Shown in pieces: positions 41,349 through 49,626 of a stretch of DNA of 64,000 bases (position 1 is its first letter; every line of letters starts with the position of its first letter). Below the pieces are notes generated by a model. The model saw nothing but the letters and a program-made list of their open reading frames with translations. It made no database searches and was not told the DNA's origin. The stretch comes from DTU019 sp050949825 (lineage in GTDB: Bacteria > Bacillota > Syntrophomonadia > Syntrophomonadales > Syntrophomonadaceae), in contig JBMNGL010000003.1 in assembly GCA_050949825.1 (NCBI GenBank), forward strand, positions 1 through 64,000, written 5' to 3'. A program made the position numbers and the translations under genes.

Positions 41349-42131
41349 TTAGACTTGAGTGTTCTCATGATAATCATATACATCGTCTCTCGGGAAGGTA
41401 ATCTCGTCAGGCAATACATACTTACCATCTGCACTGTATTCATTCCACTGGATAGCTTTCAAGTTAAGAATGAATTGGATTGCGGAATCTTCTGGCAACA
41501 TTTGGGGAGCACTCTGTAGCACCCGGTTGACGATCATCACCGGGATGCTCTGCCCGGGCTCGATCTGCAGGCCTTCGATTTTATTGATGTCCAATTGGCT
41601 GTTGAACAGAACTTCCCCATCATTACCCGGTGTGCGGATCTCAACAATCAGCCAGCTGGGGATGCCCTCAGCGGTGACAGCAAACTTGGCCGGCACGGTG
41701 CCCACGTTCTTAATATCGAGATCAACGTATTCCTGATAGCCCGGATAGCCATTTTTCAGGGTCAACACCAGTTTGTCAGCACTGGAAACCTTATCCTGGT
41801 CGCCGCCATCTTCACTATCAACCTCAACGATTTCGGCATCAAGCGAACCGATGTTCTTGTGGTCTTTGAAGCCGTCGCCGACGCTGTTGGGATTGCCAAT
41901 ATCCATGGTGTCAATACCGTCATTATTCTGGTCGGTTCCATAGACATTACCATTATAGCCATCATAATTGGGACTGGGGTCGACCACATGCAGATTGGCC
42001 CACTGCAGATCCAGGATGCCGGTCTTTACAGTCTCATCAACAATCAGGGTGTCGTGCCACATGGCATAGGCTCCGCCCAGGGCGGCGAAAGCGAATACCA
42101 GCACCAGGGCCAAAACTCTCATCTTCTTCAC
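41349..42131 (-). CDS. TasA/CalY-like SipW-dependent secreted protein
   Basis: A 260-residue protein with a SipW-type leader (LALVLVFAFAALGGAYAMWH) and the early mature sequence DTLIVDETVKTGILDLQW, as seen in TasA/camelysin relatives. The beta-rich body contains YPGYQEYVDLDIKNVGTVPA, a pattern shared with the LPKTG protein. These proteins form biofilm matrix fibres in Bacillus. Start is GTG at 42131, 9 bases after GGAGG. Next downstream is the matching signal peptidase gene. Confidence 0.82.
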   Translation of the reverse strand: MKKMRVLALVLVFAFAALGGAYAMWHDTLIVDETVKTGILDLQWANLHVVDPSPNYDGYNGNVYGTDQNNDGIDTMDIGNPNSVGDGFKDHKNIGSLDAEIVEVDSEDGGDQDKVSSADKLVLTLKNGYPGYQEYVDLDIKNVGTVPAKFAVTAEGIPSWLIVEIRTPGNDGEVLFNSQLDINKIEGLQIEPGQSIPVMIVNRVLQSAPQMLPEDSAIQFILNLKAIQWNEYSADGKYVLPDEITFPRDDVYDYHENTQV

Positions 42132-42172
42132 TTTGTTCTACCTCCTTATAAATTGCAAATTCTTTTATATAC

Positions 42173-42190
42173 GGCCCAAAGGGGCCAGTT
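42173..42190. promoter_or_regulatory. Short stem-loop between the two TasA-like genes
   Basis: GGCCC-AAAG-GGGCC. It is compact and may stabilise or attenuate the operon message. Confidence 0.4.
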
Positions 42191-42210
42191 ACATAACTGC
42201 GACTTTGGGG

Positions 42211-42855
42211 TTACCAGCCCCAATTGCTCTTTTCAACATTAATAACAACTTCAACCGCCAGCTCGTCATGCCATCCAGCATCAGGGTCATTGAGGTTCCA
42301 CTGATGATAGGGCAGGGTAAATTGGCACTGGTGCTCCCCAATCCCCAGCGGTCCCCAGAAGGTTACGGTCATGATGCCGGTGGTCGATTCTCCCGGGTCC
42401 AGTTCCTCATCAAGGTGCTGGCGGTGGTTGGGATCAATCAATATGCCGCCATCACCGATATCTTTCTGAATCGATTGTATTTCGCCCAGTTTGACGGGAA
42501 CGGAGCCGTTGTTGGTGATCTCATACTCAAAGCCCCATACAGCTATCCCCAACCATGTCCCGGTAAAAATGCCCGCCCGGAGATCCTGGCTTTCAATCTT
42601 CAACCTGCCGTCTTGATGGTCGCCGTCATCCACGATCTCAATAGACTTCAAACCCCAGTCACACCAGTCATTGTCAATATCACTGAAATATAAATTAATA
42701 TGACCTAAATCTGCATCTTCAACAATAAGCAAGCTGTCACCCCAGAGGGCCATCGCCGGTCCGATAAAGCCCAGCCCTGCCACCAGGGCGAACCAGACTA
42801 TGAAAACCGGCCATTTGCCACTTTTGCCGCTTCTAATCTTTTTGCTGCTAATCAA
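42211..42855 (-). CDS. Second SipW-type secreted protein, TasA-like operon
   Basis: A 214-residue protein with a basic start, a hydrophobic leader (FIVWFALVAGLGFIGPAMA) and a mature start LWGDSLLIVEDADLGHINLY that parallels the TasA-like neighbour. The body is acidic, rich in Trp and Gly, and includes FEYEITNNGSVPVKLGEI, again the camelysin-like strand pattern. I chose TTG at 42855, 5 bases after AAAGGAGGT; ATG at 42873 overlaps that site. It is the first gene of the operon after the two-component system. Confidence 0.72.
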   Translation of the reverse strand: MISSKKIRSGKSGKWPVFIVWFALVAGLGFIGPAMALWGDSLLIVEDADLGHINLYFSDIDNDWCDWGLKSIEIVDDGDHQDGRLKIESQDLRAGIFTGTWLGIAVWGFEYEITNNGSVPVKLGEIQSIQKDIGDGGILIDPNHRQHLDEELDPGESTTGIMTVTFWGPLGIGEHQCQFTLPYHQWNLNDPDAGWHDELAVEVVINVEKSNWGW

Positions 42856-43081
42856 AACCGACCTCCTTTCCATAAATGCTGTAGGATCATACCAGCAGCC
42901 TGATTATTCTGGTCTGGGGCTACTGTAATCAGTATATGAACTGCCGATATTTAGCCCAACACTCTGCAGTCTATAGTTCAGATAACCGAAAACACACTTC
43001 TCAAGGTAAACTTTAGTGCCACGTATGTATAGGACCTGGGACCATTACCGGGAAGTTCCCAACGCCCCTATGAGACGCGGG
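42856..43081 (-). other. Upstream region of the TasA-like operon
   Basis: Over 200 bases between the response regulator and the surface operon, presumably with a promoter. I see no strong consensus promoter, which would fit dependence on the activator encoded next door. Confidence 0.4.
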
Positions 43082-43717
43082 CTAGCTGCACAGAAAACCG
43101 GGTCGGCCCATGCCACGGGAATAGGCATACAGGGCAGCCTGAGTACGGTCCGCCAGATTTAATTTGTCAAGTATTTGGCTGACATGCTTTTTGATGGTGT
43201 ATTCAGTCACATAGAGGGAATCAGCTATTTCCCGGTTGGCCATACCATGGGCCAGGGCAACCAGGACCTCCGTCTCCCGCGGGGTTAGTTGCTCGATGGG
43301 ATCATTGCCGCGATCCTCCACCAGGAGCTGAATTATGCTGGGGTCAATGTAGGTTCTTCCTTTGAAGGCCAGGCGAATCGCTGCGACCAATTCTTCCGGC
43401 ACGGCTTCTTTGAGGACGTAACCGTCCACCTTTTCCGCCAGGGCGCTCTTGATGTCGCCGCGTTCACTGAATGAGGTTAAGATGATAAAACGGCAGCCCG
43501 GGGCCAGGGCTCTTCCCCGGCGCACAATATCCAGGCCATACTCGCCCTGCAGGCGCAAGTCCACCAGGGCTATATCAGGTTGATGCAACTCCAGGGCTTT
43601 GCAAGCTTCCTCACCGCAGGTCGCTGTATCGACCACTTCCATATCCCCATGCAATTCCAGCACAGAGCGCATGCCTTGCAGAACCAGGGGATGGTCATCC
43701 ACTAGTACCAGTCTCAT
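43082..43717 (-). CDS. NarL/LuxR-family response regulator
   Basis: A 211-residue regulator: receiver domain (RLVLVDDHPLVLQGM with acidic pocket, phospho-acceptor Asp in IALVDLRL, Lys in GYVLKEAVPEE) and a LuxR-type helix-turn-helix (LTPRETEVLVALAHGMANRE, then YTIKKHVSQILDKL). Start ATG at 43717 has AGGAGG 9 bases upstream. The cognate kinase is directly upstream. Position suggests control of the TasA-like operon. Confidence 0.93.
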   Translation of the reverse strand: MRLVLVDDHPLVLQGMRSVLELHGDMEVVDTATCGEEACKALELHQPDIALVDLRLQGEYGLDIVRRGRALAPGCRFIILTSFSERGDIKSALAEKVDGYVLKEAVPEELVAAIRLAFKGRTYIDPSIIQLLVEDRGNDPIEQLTPRETEVLVALAHGMANREIADSLYVTEYTIKKHVSQILDKLNLADRTQAALYAYSRGMGRPGFLCS

Positions 43718-43793
43718 AAACAAACGCCTCCTTATTCATTTGCCCTTTTAAAAACCGCCTGTTTACCCCGCCGCCAACCCGTTCCAAAAGCTG

Positions 43794-45587
43794 CTAGCGG
43801 GGTATACGTAACTGTACAATGGTTCCTTTGCCAACATTGCTGTCAATGGTCAGGGTTCCATCCAAACGCTCTACCAATTGCCGCATATTGGTAAAGCCCA
43901 TGCCTTGCCCCGCATTGCTGCGGGGATTGAAACCCTTGCCGTTGTCCGCAACCGCCATCTCTGTTCTTCCCGGATGCATACCCAGACTTACCTGCAAAGC
44001 GCTGCATTTGCCGTGGCGCAGCGCATTGCTGCTGGCTTCCCTTATCACGCGATACAGGGCCTGACGGAGAACGGGGCTAAGGTTCTCCTCCTGGCCTTCA
44101 CACTGCAGGTCCACTCTGATACAGTGCAAACGGCCCAGTTCATCCAGATATGAGGCCAGATTATTTATAAATGTGTTGTCTCCCCGTTGCCTGGGGCTCA
44201 ATTGATAAATGGAAGCCCTCAGCTCCCGGGAGGCACGCCGGGCGGTATCCGTTAACAGCTGTAGTTGTTCCTGCACGGCCTGGTCTTGCAGGGGTAAATC
44301 CTGACGGGCCAGACTGTGCAGGGCACAGACCATACTGAATAAGTACTGGGCTACCCCATCATGGATTTCATTGGCGATGCGGTTTTGTTCTTCTGTCACC
44401 AGAAGGCGTCCCCAAAGCTGATTGGCTCTGAGGCGCCCCAGTGTCATGCCCCCCAGCCGGGCCAGGTATGCCAATGAATCCTGCCCGGCAGTTTGGTCTG
44501 CAGCCGGCCCCAGGCAGGCCAGCAAACCCAGGCATTCCATTTGATGATAAATCGGTGCTATATAAAGAATGGCCTGCATAGCGGGGATCCGGTGCCTGAT
44601 AATATCCCTTCCGGGCCCTGCTTCAGGCCAGTATTGGTGCATAATAGGAAGGATCATTGCGGTGGGCATGGCTTCCGATGCCCGTATTACAGTAAATTTG
44701 CTCGTTTTTAGCCCGTCATCTTGCGGGCCAAGCAGCAGGCACATCCCTGGAGACGCACATAGCTTCACAGTATAATCAGACAGCAACTGCGCCAATTGGC
44801 CCTCCTCTTCCTGACCGGACAAAGCCTCCAGAGCCTGATACAGAGAGGAGATATGTGCAAATGCGGCCTGGGCATTGGCATGAGCTTCGCCCAGACTGTT
44901 ATAAGCACTGAGCAGTTTGCGGCACAGATAGGCCACCACTTGCACCAAAACGCAAAGAAATACGAAGACCAGTACAATCACTGCCTGCTGGGCCAAAAAT
45001 GCAGGCAACGGTGCCGGTAAACCCGGGTATAAGGCCGCAGCACCCACAGCGGTAAACAGGAATAATAAAAGTATCCCCCAGCAGTAGGCCCAGGGGAGAA
45101 ATATTGCTGCCGCCAATAATGGATTAATGACGTACCATACAAAGGGGCTCCCGATCCCTCCGGTGGGCAAGATTAAAAGCGCAATGCCCATGGTTTCAGC
45201 GATGATAAGCAAGCGCAAATTGGCTAAACTCGACCATCGGGGAACAAACCGTCGAGCCTGGGTTTTATCCAGCATTACCGCGGCAAAAACCGCCTTCATA
45301 TCTTCGCCGTTATACAGGCTCTGTGCCAATAATGTAGCTACCAACATAGAGGCTATTACCGCGATTTGAACCAACCAGGGAGAGCCTGGCGGTTCGACCA
45401 GGTATAATGATGTGGTCAGCAACAGCAAAACCCAGCGGGTTAGATGCAAATACTGCTTGATCAGAGAGAGCGGGTCAAGCCTATGAGGATGCAAATGATC
45501 AATAAGGGGCACAAGCATCTGCAGCAGCCTATTAGCAAGCGTATAAGCCGCCATTCGATTATGCATCCCATGAGTAATAGCGTTCAT
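43794..45587 (-). CDS. Membrane histidine kinase, NarX/DegS-like
   Basis: A 597-residue kinase. Hydrophobic helices fill residues 45-235 in two groups, with no large extracellular domain. A GAF-like cytosolic region follows (about 245-390), then HisKA_3 with the phospho-acceptor His in RIANEIHDGVAQYLFSM and HATPase_c with VADNGKGF and GMGFTNMRQLVERL. It is probably an intramembrane or cytoplasmic signal sensor. It is co-directional with the regulator gene, 76 bases upstream. Confidence 0.92.
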   Translation of the reverse strand: MNAITHGMHNRMAAYTLANRLLQMLVPLIDHLHPHRLDPLSLIKQYLHLTRWVLLLLTTSLYLVEPPGSPWLVQIAVIASMLVATLLAQSLYNGEDMKAVFAAVMLDKTQARRFVPRWSSLANLRLLIIAETMGIALLILPTGGIGSPFVWYVINPLLAAAIFLPWAYCWGILLLFLFTAVGAAALYPGLPAPLPAFLAQQAVIVLVFVFLCVLVQVVAYLCRKLLSAYNSLGEAHANAQAAFAHISSLYQALEALSGQEEEGQLAQLLSDYTVKLCASPGMCLLLGPQDDGLKTSKFTVIRASEAMPTAMILPIMHQYWPEAGPGRDIIRHRIPAMQAILYIAPIYHQMECLGLLACLGPAADQTAGQDSLAYLARLGGMTLGRLRANQLWGRLLVTEEQNRIANEIHDGVAQYLFSMVCALHSLARQDLPLQDQAVQEQLQLLTDTARRASRELRASIYQLSPRQRGDNTFINNLASYLDELGRLHCIRVDLQCEGQEENLSPVLRQALYRVIREASSNALRHGKCSALQVSLGMHPGRTEMAVADNGKGFNPRSNAGQGMGFTNMRQLVERLDGTLTIDSNVGKGTIVQLRIPR

Positions 45588-46145
45588 TTAAATACCTCTA
45601 TTACCAGACAATGCCAAATGCTCATGTTCAGGATATAATATCTGCCTCTAAACTTCTATTGTCCACAAGTACCAAACAAACTGTCCAGTATGTAACCATT
45701 TCTCATCCCTGAAGTAATCCTTTTCGGTAAAAATCAATATTCACCAAAATGCTGATCTGTTACCCGAAATGTCACAGCTGCGCGAGGTTATACTGTTGTT
45801 CCCGATACGCCACTTACCACCAAACCAGTGGCTTATATCATCCATTCAGGTGATGGCCTTATTAATTCTTTATACCCCTGGGATTAGTACTAGCATCCCG
45901 CTATTCTTTCTATTTCCGACTCATTCCTCTATTTCAGTATCTCAAGGAAAATACCGGCAGTTTGACAGGACATCAATTAGTATTATTTAAAGTGAGTTTT
46001 TTGCACAAGCAGGCGGATGCCAATAGCTATAAAAGCTATGCGGAAGGCATGGAGAAGTGAAAATTGATTCAAGCGAACCGGGTTGCCCCGATATCGAATA
46101 GGTATTATGCCAAACCATTTTCAGCATAATTGTTGGCAATGCCGA
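45588..46145. other. Intergenic region between hexokinase and kinase/regulator genes
   Basis: About 560 bases; short open frames are present but none has a credible start or composition. It should hold the kinase/regulator promoter. I see no repeat or strong terminator. Confidence 0.45.
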
Positions 46146-47453
46146 TCAGAGGGAAAATACGGCCTTTTGCGCAGCGGCTACGGCTGCTCCGATATTGGAA
46201 CCATGTGCGGTATGAATAAGCTTAATGGTAGATCCGGGCAGGTTTTGATTTAAGAGCATTTCAATTTTACGGGAAAAACCCGGAATCTTCTCGAACACGC
46301 TTCCATCTATGGCCACCGCCAGGTCGGACTGTTTATCCGTAGCCCTGCTCAATACTGCCTGGAAACTGGCTGCAATCAGCCGGATAGCCCGGTTCAAAAT
46401 GGCGTTTGCTGCCATGGCAAGTATCTCCCGGTCATCATTTTGATAAGGGGGAAAGCCATGTTCATTTAACCAATTGTCAATATATACCCTTTCCGCGGGG
46501 CCATCGACACTCAACCAGTTCAATATCTCGGCGCCGGCCACAAAGGGTCGGGAAATACTGGCCTCAGCGCTATGCATCGCGGGCAGGAGTTTTTTATCCA
46601 CCAGGTCCAGGAGAAGCAGGCGAAACAATTCCCCCATATACTTGCCGGAGACCATCTTTTCGAAGAGCTGTTTACCCGGGTCAAGGCTGCTGCTGTCTAA
46701 GAACCGGTCATACGGGTTGCCCGCAGCAAGAGAAAAGTTCCCTGCTTCAATGTTTACGACCATGGGCAGACCGGCATCGGTATAAAGGGATGCTTCCCGG
46801 TAACAGGTGTTGTGGCCGGTTCCGCATATAGAGCCCATACATACATCAGGATGGGAATAGGCCCCGGCCATAAAGGCCGCTACGGTATCATTAATAATGG
46901 CTACCGGATTGATTCTATGCAGACCCCGCCCCCGTAAAGCCTGACTCAACATGGACTTGATGTCCCTGCCGGCCGTTGCACTGGTTTTGATTTCTTTGGT
47001 CCATTCGATTAAACAGGCCTTGTCGATGGCATCCTGGCGCATAGGATACGAAAAAGTAAGCCCCAGAGCGTAATCGCGTTCTGCATCCAGCACATTTTCT
47101 ACCAATTCGGCTACGAAGGCGAATAGTTCCTCACCGGTGGCATCGGGGGCGGTCAGGTCATAACTCCGGGCGGCATCGGCTAAAGGCCTGCCCATCCTTT
47201 TGCCTATGGCATAGCGGCCATTTCCCAGCAGAGATATCAGCATGACCCGAACATTGGTGCCGCCAAAATCAATGGCAATATAGTCTCCCCGCTCCTGGCC
47301 GCTGGGTGATGATAGATAAGAGGGCAAAATCTTTAATGAACTGCTTTGGTTCTGTAATGCCTTTTCCAATTCTTCTGTAAAGGCTTCAGCAACGGCCTGT
47401 ATTGATTCTACCGCAAAGGTGTCACAAATCTCCCTAACCTTTGCATAGCGCAT
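46146..47453 (-). CDS. Eukaryote-type hexokinase
   Basis: A 435-residue sugar kinase of the hexokinase family common in eukaryotes, not the ROK or Glk types usual in bacteria. Motifs: phosphate loop DFGGTNVRVMLISL, FSYPMRQDAID, catalytic Asp in AIINDTVAAFMAGAY, and ICGTGHNTCY. Start ATG at 47453 has GGGAG 5 bases upstream. Both neighbours are unrelated. Length matches single-domain hexokinases; the exact hexose is not known. Confidence 0.88.
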   Translation of the reverse strand: MRYAKVREICDTFAVESIQAVAEAFTEELEKALQNQSSSLKILPSYLSSPSGQERGDYIAIDFGGTNVRVMLISLLGNGRYAIGKRMGRPLADAARSYDLTAPDATGEELFAFVAELVENVLDAERDYALGLTFSYPMRQDAIDKACLIEWTKEIKTSATAGRDIKSMLSQALRGRGLHRINPVAIINDTVAAFMAGAYSHPDVCMGSICGTGHNTCYREASLYTDAGLPMVVNIEAGNFSLAAGNPYDRFLDSSSLDPGKQLFEKMVSGKYMGELFRLLLLDLVDKKLLPAMHSAEASISRPFVAGAEILNWLSVDGPAERVYIDNWLNEHGFPPYQNDDREILAMAANAILNRAIRLIAASFQAVLSRATDKQSDLAVAIDGSVFEKIPGFSRKIEMLLNQNLPGSTIKLIHTAHGSNIGAAVAAAQKAVFSL

Positions 47454-47856
47454 AACTGCTCCCTTCTGCGCAGCACCCGGTTGCTGCCGCTCTGGCCCAA
47501 AATAACCCGCGATTGATTCCTCTGCGAAAAGCACTAATCCACAAGTTTGAATGCCCCTGTAATGCATGAATGTGTAGTAGCCGTTTGACGTAACCTGGTG
47601 GCAACGCCCTGCAAGAAGAGTCGCTTCTCCTGGGATGACAACAGTGGATTACTTCCGTTCCAGGCCTATGCTCTCTAGCACATGCTTCTGTCATTCTCCA
47701 GCAGCTCCTGCCATTGCTATGAAAGCCCCCTGTTTTTGTCATCCTGAGGGCAACGCCCGAAGGTTTGGGGTGAACCCCATATTAATATTGACCCTCATCT
47801 GCAGAAATATAAAGAAAAAAGAACCACGAACACCTCGCGGTTCTTCTGTTTCAAAA
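47454..47856. other. Intergenic region with degenerate REP-like sequence
   Basis: About 400 bases without a trusted gene. TGTCATCCTGAG at 47736-47747 and its inverted relative near 47628-47640 (CTGGGATGACA) flank a spacer; a GGCAACGCCC motif occurs beside both. They match the repeat family at 60399-60579. The tRNA terminator is at 47819-47845. Confidence 0.5.
47819..47845 (-). terminator. Terminator of the tRNA cluster
   Basis: AAGAACC/GGTTCTT (47819-47825 with 47839-47845) followed on the minus strand by TTTTCTTT. Confidence 0.8.
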
Positions 47857-47932
47857 TGGTGGGCGATGACAGGCTCGAACTGCCGACCCCCTGCTTGTAA
47901 GGCAGGTGCTCTCCCAACTGAGCTAATCGCCC
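47857..47932 (-). tRNA. tRNA-Val (anticodon TAC)
   Basis: Full cloverleaf with 7-bp acceptor GGGCGAT/ATCGCCC, anticodon loop TTACAAG, T-loop GTTCGAG and encoded CCA. It abuts tRNA-Glu with no spacer. Confidence 0.96.
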
Positions 47933-48007
47933 TGGTGACCCCTAGGGGACTCGAACCCCTGTTACCGGCGTGAAAGGCCGGTGTCTTAACCGCTTGACCA
48001 AGGGGCC
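47933..48007 (-). tRNA. tRNA-Glu (anticodon TTC)
   Basis: Full cloverleaf, anticodon loop CTTTCAC on stem CCGGC/GCCGG, T-loop GTTCGAG, encoded CCA. A minisatellite follows upstream in transcription order. Confidence 0.96.
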
Positions 48008-48011
48008 TTAA

Positions 48012-48042
48012 CGGATGTCGGATGTCGGATGTCGGAGATCGG
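48012..48042. repeat. Short 7-bp tandem repeat (GGATGTC)
   Basis: Three GGATGTC units and a variant lie just past tRNA-Glu, related in sequence to the adjacent 14-bp array. Confidence 0.8.
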
Positions 48043-48059
48043 ATCCGGACCAAGCTACG

Positions 48060-48198
48060 TTCCGACTTCTGCCTTCCGACTTCTGCCTTCCGACTTCTGC
48101 CTTCCGACTTCTGCCTTCCGACTTCTGCCTTCCGACTTCTGCCTTCCGACTTCCGCCTTCCGACTTCCGCCTTCTGACTTCCGCCTTCTGACTTCCGA
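48060..48198. repeat. 14-bp minisatellite between tRNA genes
   Basis: Ten consecutive units of TTCCGACTTCTGCC. Units 1-6 are identical, and 7-10 carry C/T changes. The array lies inside the tRNA transcript between tRNA-Glu and the CAT-anticodon tRNA, ending 2 bases before the latter. Confidence 0.95.
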
Positions 48199-48200
48199 TA

Positions 48201-48276
48201 TGGTGGGCCTACCAGGACTCGAACCTGGGACCAACCGGTTATGAGCCGGTAGCTCTACCAACTGAGCTATAGGCCC
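48201..48276 (-). tRNA. tRNA with anticodon CAT (Met elongator or Ile2)
   Basis: Full cloverleaf with acceptor GGGCCTA/TAGGCCC, anticodon loop CTCATAA, T-loop GTTCGAG, encoded CCA. It lacks initiator features. The loop and neighbouring stem (GGCTCATAACCG) resemble tRNA-Ile whose C34 is changed to lysidine, so Ile is a real alternative to elongator Met. Confidence 0.93.
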
Positions 48277-48411
48277 GTGGTGCGGCAACCCCGCAAGAGT
48301 TAGTATATTAAATATCCCTGCAAAGGTCAAGAAAAATAAAAACTAACCTTCCCTGACCGGTTTTGCATACAAAAGGCGGTTCCCTTTTCGGTTGCCGCCT
48401 GTAGTAGTCAT

Positions 48412-48486
48412 TGGCTCCCCGAGTAGGATTCGAACCTACAACCCTCCGGTTAACAGCCGGATGCTCTACCGTTGAGCTATCGAGGA
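48412..48486 (-). tRNA. tRNA-Asn (anticodon GTT)
   Basis: Full cloverleaf, acceptor TCCTCGA paired with the TCGGGGA end (one G-T pair), anticodon loop CTGTTAA, T-loop GTTCGAA, encoded CCA. It is first in the four-tRNA cluster. Confidence 0.96.
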
Positions 48487-48546
48487 TCACCCCAACAGGA
48501 ATTATTATATATTGCCGCCGGGTGGTTGTCAACCACAGCGTCCATT

Positions 48547-49626
48547 CTATTCTATATAGTCTTTCAGTTTTTTGCTGCGGGAAGGATGCCTGAGCTTGCG
48601 CAATGCCTTGGCTTCAATCTGCCTGATGCGCTCGCGGGTGACGCCGAATTCCTGGCCAACCTCCTCCAGGGTTCGAGGCCGCCCATCATCCAGACCGAAG
48701 CGCAGACGCAGAACCTTCTCTTCACGGTCTGTCAGTGTATTCAATATACCATCCAGGTGCTCGCGCAGCAAGACAAACGAAGCTGATTCTTCAGGAGACT
48801 CAGCATCTTCATCAGTGATAAAATCACCCAGATGGCTGTCGTCTTCTTCTCCAATAGGCGTTTCCAGTGAAACCGGCTCCTGTGCCACTTTCATAATCTC
48901 TATCACCCGGTCCACCGGTATATCCATCTCTTCCGCAACTTCTCCCGGAGTAGGTTCTCGGCCCAGGGTCTGCAGTAAATTGCGCTGCACCCGGGACAGT
49001 TTGTTTATGGTTTCCACCATATGCACCGGAATCCTGATGGTGCGGGCCTGATCCGCAATAGCGCGTGTAATAGCCTGCCTGATCCACCAGGTTGCGTAAG
49101 TGCTGAATTTATAACCTTTGCGATAGTCGAATTTCTCTACGGCTTTCATCAATCCCAGGTTGCCTTCCTGAATAAGGTCCAGGAAAAGCATACCCCGGCC
49201 TACATAGCGTTTGGCGATGCTGACTACCAACCTGAGATTGGCCTCAACCAGTTGCCGCTTGGCCTCCTCTTCCCCGGCTTCAATGCGTTGCGCCAGGTCA
49301 ACTTCCTCCTCAGCCAACAATAGCCGCACCCGGCCGATTTCTTTCAGGTACATGCGCACCGGATCATCTATCTCTACGCCTTCTGGAACCGCGACTTCCT
49401 CGGTTTCCGCAGTTTCGCTTTCCGGTTCTTCTTCGCCGTCATCAGATTCGGCTCCAACACCAATACCCAGAGATTGGAGATGTTCAAGGATGTCATCCAA
49501 ATGATCGGACTCCAGGTTGAAACCCTGCAAGTCTTCTATAACTTCATCATAGGTAAGCATCTTTTTCTTTTTACCCTTTTCAGCTAGAACACCGACCGCT
49601 TCTGCTAATTTCCGTTCCATCTTCAT
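48547..49626 (-). CDS. rpoD: Primary RNA polymerase sigma factor (RpoD/SigA)
   Basis: The 359-residue housekeeping sigma factor. Region 1.2 (DPVRMYLKEIGRV), region 2 (RYVGRGMLFLDLIQEGNLGL, FSTYATWWIRQAITRA), region 3 and region 4 (EVGQEFGVTRERIRQIEAKA) are all present. The start ATG at 49626 overlaps the dnaG stop (ATGA), giving translational coupling in the old macromolecular-synthesis operon order dnaG-rpoD. Confidence 0.97.
   Translation of the reverse strand: MKMERKLAEAVGVLAEKGKKKKMLTYDEVIEDLQGFNLESDHLDDILEHLQSLGIGVGAESDDGEEEPESETAETEEVAVPEGVEIDDPVRMYLKEIGRVRLLLAEEEVDLAQRIEAGEEEAKRQLVEANLRLVVSIAKRYVGRGMLFLDLIQEGNLGLMKAVEKFDYRKGYKFSTYATWWIRQAITRAIADQARTIRIPVHMVETINKLSRVQRNLLQTLGREPTPGEVAEEMDIPVDRVIEIMKVAQEPVSLETPIGEEDDSHLGDFITDEDAESPEESASFVLLREHLDGILNTLTDREEKVLRLRFGLDDGRPRTLEEVGQEFGVTRERIRQIEAKALRKLRHPSRSKKLKDYIE

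Noticed and set aside
45769..45990. 73-codon plus-strand frame between kinase and hexokinase genes
   Set aside because: No ribosome-binding site, no recognisable family, and composition like the surrounding noncoding DNA.
47980..48250. Open frames through the 14-bp repeat array
   Set aside because: Frames are open only because the repeat lacks stops; they run through tRNA genes and have no start signals.
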